Positions 43,635-48,611 of a stretch of DNA of 48,611 bases are shown here, one piece after another. The notes beneath the pieces are model-generated. The model did not search any database and had not been told where the DNA came from. It saw only the letters and a program-made list of their open reading frames with translations. The DNA is from CALGLS01 sp047626155 (GTDB lineage: Bacteria; Bacteroidota; Bacteroidia; Chitinophagales; Saprospiraceae), in contig JBLHRR010000025.1 in the NCBI GenBank assembly GCA_047626155.1, forward strand, positions 1-48,611, read 5' to 3'. Numbering within the stretch: position 1 is the stretch's first letter; every line of letters begins with the position of its first letter. The translations under genes were made by a program, and so were the position numbers.

Positions 43635-46600
43635 ATGATGAGAATTGAAACCACCAAAAACAAACTCTTCGCACTTCTTGTAATATTATTGTGCTCAATA
43701 TCTATTAATGCTCAAAACTTCCAATTGGAAGGCCCCGATCAGCTCTGTGCTGGCGAGTGCGGCGACTACACCTTACTCATCAACGGCGACCCCGGAGGAC
43801 TAGGAGAATACAACTGGTTTGATGGGACTGGAAACAGCCTTTTCTCCGATATTTCCACTCAACAATTTTGCTTTGACTTCGTGGGCGCTAACATCATATT
43901 CGTAGAAGGAATAGTCGACTCTTTTGAATTTATCGCTTCCTATTCCGTTCTTGTTGGAGAAGGCATTTTACCAGATATCATTTCCACAACTGCCAGCAAC
44001 TGTCCAGATAACAATACACCTGGAAGTTGCGAAAAAGTATGTGCTCATTCAACTTCTACTTATACCATTCCTTTTTCCGGAGGACTTGGCGTGGAATGGG
44101 ACGTACAAGGGGCAGACAGTTATGGCGTCAACGGAGATGTGGTAACCGTAACTTGGGGAAATCCGGGAGATGGTTTAATCACAGCCACCAGTTTTTCGGT
44201 AATTTCAAATCCAGACACGCTCCAATTATACTGCGGAGCAAGTCCTTCCTATTCTCCCAATATCCTGAGTGGTACTGCCTGGGTATTCTCTACAGGAGGC
44301 ACTCCCCCTTATAGTTATCAATGGAGTAATGGGGCTACTACACCCACTTTAAATGGACTCGATTTCGGAGATTATTGCGTTACTGTAGTTGATGGAGATG
44401 GGAATACCGCTACTTGTTGTGCTTTTGTAGGAGAACAAAATTGTACACCAACCGGAACAAATCCCATATTTATAGCGACAAGCACTCAACCCGCATCCAG
44501 TTGTGACTTCTGCGATGGTAGTATCTTTTCGACCGCTACAGGAGGAGAAGCCCCCTATACTTACGAATGGAGTAATGGTCTTAGCGGATCTGACTTCCAG
44601 GATGCCTGCTCAGGATATTATGAAGTGACTATTACAGATGGATTAGGTTGTTATGCCATTGCAGGCGCTTATGTTTCTTGCCCTGGAGGTAATAGCACAA
44701 CCACCTGCACCAGCACTACGGAATTGTGCATCGACATTATAGAAGATCCGGAAGCAGTCATTACTTCTACGCCACCAATAGATGCTGCAAGTGGTATGAT
44801 AGAAATTTGTCAGGGCCAGACCATCTTTTTTGGCAATGAAAGTACCAATGCAGAATCTTATGAATGGTCTTCCGGAACTGGTCAAATGGCCGATACCGAG
44901 GAAGCCTCTTTCACTTACTCCGACGGAGGTTTATATGAAGTAATGCTGGTTGCTAAAAACGAATGTTTCTGTAGCGATACAACGGTCGTTTTAGTGAACG
45001 TAGCCTTTTCTGAAGGACCACAAATTGATTGTGTGGGAACCATTTGTGAAAACGAAACTGTCACTTATACCGCCAATGCAAATGGCTGTTCAATATATAA
45101 CTGGACGATAAGTCCTAATGGCACCATTGAAGCCGGAGGAAGCACCGCTAATGATTTTATAACAATAAACTGGGGAGCTGGATCGGAAGGGATTATTGAG
45201 TTGAGTGTCACCAATTGTAATACTGTTTTTTGCCAAAGCCCAACAATAGAAATCGTTCCCATCATTTCAGATAATGCGGAAATAGAAGGGCCAGAGAAAG
45301 TATGTAGAGGCGATGTGGCGGTCTACTCCATTACCAAGTGGAATGGAACTTCTTACAACTGGACCGTTTCTAATTTTGGAACCATAAAGTCAGGGCAGAA
45401 CACCAATGAAATCGTTGTGAAATGGGATGTGAGCTTTATTCCATCTGCACAACAATTGGTCTCTGTTGATTATGAAAACTGCTACTTGGAATGCTCCGGT
45501 TCTGATCAACAAACGGTGGATATTCTACCTGAGTTTTACGTTATTGGAAGCATCGAAGCTTGTCAAAATAGTATGAGTACCTATCAGGTGAAAAATTCAG
45601 TTACGAATGCCTTTACTATGGCTTCTTTTGAATTAACAGCCGCAGATGGTTCCGTGGTCTGGAGTTCTGGAGGTGTTACTTCTAATGCCAATGTTACTTG
45701 GCCTTCTACTATTGGAACTTATACTTTGACCGCAACCGCAGCAGTCCCGTCAGATTATTGTTTTAACGAGACTAGACTGGAAATAGAAGTGATCGAAGCA
45801 CCAGCTGCTCCTACAGGAGTTGATGGCCCTTTATTGGTTTGCCCAGGTGAAGTTTTTAATTATACCGTGCTTACGCCAAATCCAAATAATGCCTTCCAAT
45901 GGGAGGTCAATGATGGCGGAAACATCTCTATGGCTAGCGGCCCAAGTATCAATGTAACCTGGGGGAATAGCCCTCCATATGAAGTCTCGGTTGTAGAAAT
46001 AAGTACTACGGGATTAGCTTGTTATTCTGACCCAACCAGCTTTAGTTCTTCACCAATTGTAGACCTAGACATAACGGGAGATCCAGATGTATGTGTGGAA
46101 GAAACCATCATCTACTCTGCTACTTTTTATGAAGAAGTTGATTATGTTTGGAGCATTAGTCCGGTAGATGCAGGGACGGTGGTGAGCGGTCAAAATTCTG
46201 AAGTGGTTGAGATCTTATGGCATACCGATTTAGTGGCAACTTTACAAGTAGATATGTGCGGATTGTCAGAACAGTTCCCTGTAAATGTGTATCCACTTCC
46301 AGAACCGATGGTGAATCATCCAGTTGGTTTATGTGCGGGCTCTGTTGTCACATTAAATACAACAACCCCATATCTAAGTTACAGTTGGTTAGATGAAGAT
46401 GGCAATGAGGTTTCTACCCTTGCGACCCCCGATTTACCGGCTGGATATTACGAAGTTGTAGTTGTAGATGCAAATGCTTGTCAGGGTAATGGTACCTTCT
46501 TTATTGAAGAATATCCATTACCTGAAATCCGAATTTCAACACCAGAGGCTACCGCCTTTTGTACAGGCGATCCTACTCCTACTTTGTATGCACTGAATAC

Positions 46601-48611
46601 CAATGATGGCTACACTTATCAATGGTTATTAGATGGCCTTCCTATAGGTGGAAATACCGTTTCTATCAATGCAGCGACCTTTGGAAATTATAATTTACAA
46701 GTTACAGATCTAAATGGCTGTGTCAATACTTCGAATACCATTCCTGTAGTCGACTATTGTGGACCTCCGCCAAATGGTACCTGTACAGGAGGAACTTGTA
46801 CCGCACCAAATCCATGTGATCCGGGCACCGTTAGTTTTACCATTGCTTCTACTAATCAATGTCCGGAAAGTCAGTATACAAATACAACTATTGGCTTAAT
46901 ACCTGGTACTACTTCCTGGAACTTTGGAGACTATGACAGTGGTCCTAACAATTATTCTACAGATGAAAATCCTACGCACGATTTTTCTGTTGCTGGTTTC
47001 TTTACAGTAATTATGTATGTAGACAATACAACTGGAACCAATTGCTTCTATGCTGCGGTAGATACCGTTCCTATAGTTGCCAATTTTGATGCGGTGACTG
47101 CCTGTGCAGGAAGCCCGACGGACTTCATCGAACTAACGACTTTCTTACCGCTTCCTTTTGCAGCGGTTACTGGCTACGAATGGAATTTTGGCGATCCAGC
47201 CAGTGGAACAAACAATGCATCTACAGACCAAAACCCAACGCATACTTTTGCTACACCTGGCATTTACAATGTGTCATTAACTTCTACCAATCAAGATGGA
47301 TGTACTTCTACCCGAGTGAAAGAAGTGATTGTTTACGAATCACCAGCAGTTAGCTTCCCTATTCCTGGCTTCAATTGTGAAGGAACACCATTGGAGTTCA
47401 ATGCTAATGTACCCGCAAATGTGGTAGAGTTGTTATGGAACTTTGGAGACCCTGCAAGTGCTGCTGCGAATGAAGCGACCTTGGAAAACACCTTCCATGC
47501 TTTTGATAGCCCCGGAAATTACACAGTAACGCTTACAGCTACCAACATTTACGGCTGTTCTGCATCTTACAATAGCATCATCACCATTGATCCTAATCCT
47601 TTAAATGGAATCATTGATTACAGTTCCCCAATTTGTGAAGGAGTGACGATGACGCTTACGGCTCCTGCTGGAGGTGCAAGTTGGATATGGAGTTCTGGCG
47701 AAATAACAGAAAGTATTCAAAAATCAGAAGCAGGTATTTACGGAGTGACGATGACGGATGCAATGGGTTGTATTTATATCCCTGGCGCTGCAACGCTGGA
47801 TGTTATCCCTGCACCGGATGCCAATATTCTTGCGACAGAATTTAATGAATTTGGGCAACCAATAGAAAATTTCTACTTCGATTATTCCACTTGTGAAGGT
47901 GAAGGAGTTACGCTTTCTGTTGTTGGCCAAGGTAATTATACTTACCAATGGTCCGTTGGTTCTTCTTCCACTCAGCTTATTTACGATGATACACACTTAG
48001 GTTACCTAACAGTTGGTGTACACGACTTCATTGTCACTGTAACTGATGTCAGCACCGGATGTACTAGTGAAGTTGGACCATATACGGTGACCATAAACCC
48101 TTTACCAACGAATGTTCAAATTACGGCAAATCCAATTCCAGTTTGTGCACCTCAAATGACGACTTTCTCTGTTCTAAGTCCGCAAGTGGGTTATACCTAC
48201 CTTTGGAGTAACGGCGCCATTGGAGAAACGATGGTAACCAGCATTGCTGGAGAATATTACGTAACTGCCATCACTCCTTTTGGCTGTTCTGGCGAATCGA
48301 ATACGCTGGAAATCTTTTCAGCACCAGACATTACATTAGTTCCCGATGGTTGCCACGAACGATGTGCTCCAGATGAAATTTGTTTACCAAACATTCCAGG
48401 CGTTGTTAGCTATCAATGGTTTTTAGATGGAAATCTAATTCCTGCACCTGAAGGAACAATTGCCAATTATGTAGCTGATTCTACTGGAAATTACCAAGTA
48501 TTACTTACCGATGGAAATGGCTGTACTGCACTTTCCGATGGACTTCATCTGACCATTTTGCCTATTGACACTATGATGTTGATGTTTGATGCTTGCGTTG
48601 GAGAAATGATA
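43635..48611 (+). CDS. Giant secreted SprB/PKD-repeat surface protein, 5' part (runs off right edge)
   Basis: The frame from the ATG at 43635 (a second ATG follows directly) is open for 1659 codons to the window end. A signal peptide (LFALLVILLCSISINAQ) starts it. The rest is a chain of Ig-like, SprB-like and PKD-like modules rich in Thr, Ser, Gly and paired Cys. SprB-type units are at residues about 219-260 (PPYSYQWSNGATTPTLNGLD) and 300-340 (APYTYEWSNGLSG). PKD-type units carry WNFGDYDSGPNN near 1095, WNFGDPASGTNN near 1182 and WNFGDPASAAAN near 1267. Such proteins in gliding Bacteroidota are exported by T9SS and act as adhesins; the expected CHU_C tail lies outside the window. Total length unknown. 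Confidence 0.9.
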   Translation, partial: MMRIETTKNKLFALLVILLCSISINAQNFQLEGPDQLCAGECGDYTLLINGDPGGLGEYNWFDGTGNSLFSDISTQQFCFDFVGANIIFVEGIVDSFEFIASYSVLVGEGILPDIISTTASNCPDNNTPGSCEKVCAHSTSTYTIPFSGGLGVEWDVQGADSYGVNGDVVTVTWGNPGDGLITATSFSVISNPDTLQLYCGASPSYSPNILSGTAWVFSTGGTPPYSYQWSNGATTPTLNGLDFGDYCVTVVDGDGNTATCCAFVGEQNCTPTGTNPIFIATSTQPASSCDFCDGSIFSTATGGEAPYTYEWSNGLSGSDFQDACSGYYEVTITDGLGCYAIAGAYVSCPGGNSTTTCTSTTELCIDIIEDPEAVITSTPPIDAASGMIEICQGQTIFFGNESTNAESYEWSSGTGQMADTEEASFTYSDGGLYEVMLVAKNECFCSDTTVVLVNVAFSEGPQIDCVGTICENETVTYTANANGCSIYNWTISPNGTIEAGGSTANDFITINWGAGSEGIIELSVTNCNTVFCQSPTIEIVPIISDNAEIEGPEKVCRGDVAVYSITKWNGTSYNWTVSNFGTIKSGQNTNEIVVKWDVSFIPSAQQLVSVDYENCYLECSGSDQQTVDILPEFYVIGSIEACQNSMSTYQVKNSVTNAFTMASFELTAADGSVVWSSGGVTSNANVTWPSTIGTYTLTATAAVPSDYCFNETRLEIEVIEAPAAPTGVDGPLLVCPGEVFNYTVLTPNPNNAFQWEVNDGGNISMASGPSINVTWGNSPPYEVSVVEISTTGLACYSDPTSFSSSPIVDLDITGDPDVCVEETIIYSATFYEEVDYVWSISPVDAGTVVSGQNSEVVEILWHTDLVATLQVDMCGLSEQFPVNVYPLPEPMVNHPVGLCAGSVVTLNTTTPYLSYSWLDEDGNEVSTLATPDLPAGYYEVVVVDANACQGNGTFFIEEYPLPEIRISTPEATAFCTGDPTPTLYALNTNDGYTYQWLLDGLPIGGNTVSINAATFGNYNLQVTDLNGCVNTSNTIPVVDYCGPPPNGTCTGGTCTAPNPCDPGTVSFTIASTNQCPESQYTNTTIGLIPGTTSWNFGDYDSGPNNYSTDENPTHDFSVAGFFTVIMYVDNTTGTNCFYAAVDTVPIVANFDAVTACAGSPTDFIELTTFLPLPFAAVTGYEWNFGDPASGTNNASTDQNPTHTFATPGIYNVSLTSTNQDGCTSTRVKEVIVYESPAVSFPIPGFNCEGTPLEFNANVPANVVELLWNFGDPASAAANEATLENTFHAFDSPGNYTVTLTATNIYGCSASYNSIITIDPNPLNGIIDYSSPICEGVTMTLTAPAGGASWIWSSGEITESIQKSEAGIYGVTMTDAMGCIYIPGAATLDVIPAPDANILATEFNEFGQPIENFYFDYSTCEGEGVTLSVVGQGNYTYQWSVGSSSTQLIYDDTHLGYLTVGVHDFIVTVTDVSTGCTSEVGPYTVTINPLPTNVQITANPIPVCAPQMTTFSVLSPQVGYTYLWSNGAIGETMVTSIAGEYYVTAITPFGCSGESNTLEIFSAPDITLVPDGCHERCAPDEICLPNIPGVVSYQWFLDGNLIPAPEGTIANYVADSTGNYQVLLTDGNGCTALSDGLHLTILPIDTMMLMFDACVGEMI

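Overview
The window is a piece of a Bacteroidota chromosome, most likely from the class Saprospiria (Lewinella-like). Four things point there: type A Por-secretion (T9SS) sorting domains on secreted enzymes; a gliding-motility-associated (CHU_C) C-terminal fragment and a giant SprB/PKD-repeat surface protein; -7 promoter elements of the Bacteroidota form TAnnTTTG, usually followed by C; and almost no Shine-Dalgarno sequences. Base composition is moderately AT-rich and even. I see no rRNA, tRNA, CRISPR array, transposase, integrase or phage gene, so this is mostly core chromosome with a few disturbed spots.

Layout. 0-9.9 kb: the 5' end of a secreted protein gene running off the left edge, fmt, an orphan HsdR-N-like nuclease-fold protein, the threonine catabolism pair tdh-kbl, a small orphan protein, aspartate kinase, a family 2 glycosyltransferase, a fatty-acid hydroxylase/sterol desaturase and an isolated cytochrome oxidase subunit III. 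9.9-13 kb: one gene for a 1024-residue secreted Ala/Lys/Glu coiled-coil protein. 13.4-19.2 kb: hemL, a histidine kinase/response regulator pair, rimM, an MFS exporter and an NTF2-like protein. 19.6-28.4 kb: a same-strand deoxynucleoside catabolism cluster (deoB, pyrimidine nucleoside phosphorylase, deoC, a two-domain ALDH16-type aldehyde dehydrogenase, an NhaC-type transporter, deoD). Together these can cleave nucleosides, isomerise deoxyribose 1-phosphate to the 5-phosphate, split it to acetaldehyde and glyceraldehyde 3-phosphate, and probably oxidise the acetaldehyde. 28.5-32.1 kb: a scar where a CHU_C adhesin tail and a 5'-truncated, frameshifted arylsulfotransferase meet head to head, followed by an intact arylsulfotransferase paralogue with a T9SS tail. 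32.3-38.3 kb, minus strand: an NTR/MORN protein, an ABC-F ATPase, YqgE, FabD, and a PTPS-FolE pterin pair. 38.8-40.8 kb: a LytS/LytTR-type two-component system. 41.1-43 kb: a lipoprotein glycerophosphodiesterase overlapping an alpha/beta hydrolase. 43.6 kb to the right edge: the first 1659 codons of a giant secreted repeat protein with no stop before the window ends.

The most unusual non-coding content is a set of dispersed intergenic repeats. A 125-bp element occurs twice in the same orientation and folds into a long hairpin whose substitutions keep base pairing. A 70-bp element occurs twice in opposite orientation about 8 kb apart. There are also CGCAGAGA/CTTTGCG-type strings and small C-rich palindromes. 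No single locus is clearly a new defence or mobile system. The structured repeat, the giant coiled-coil protein and the deoxynucleoside cluster with its ALDH16 enzyme and NhaC transporter are the best candidates for follow-up.
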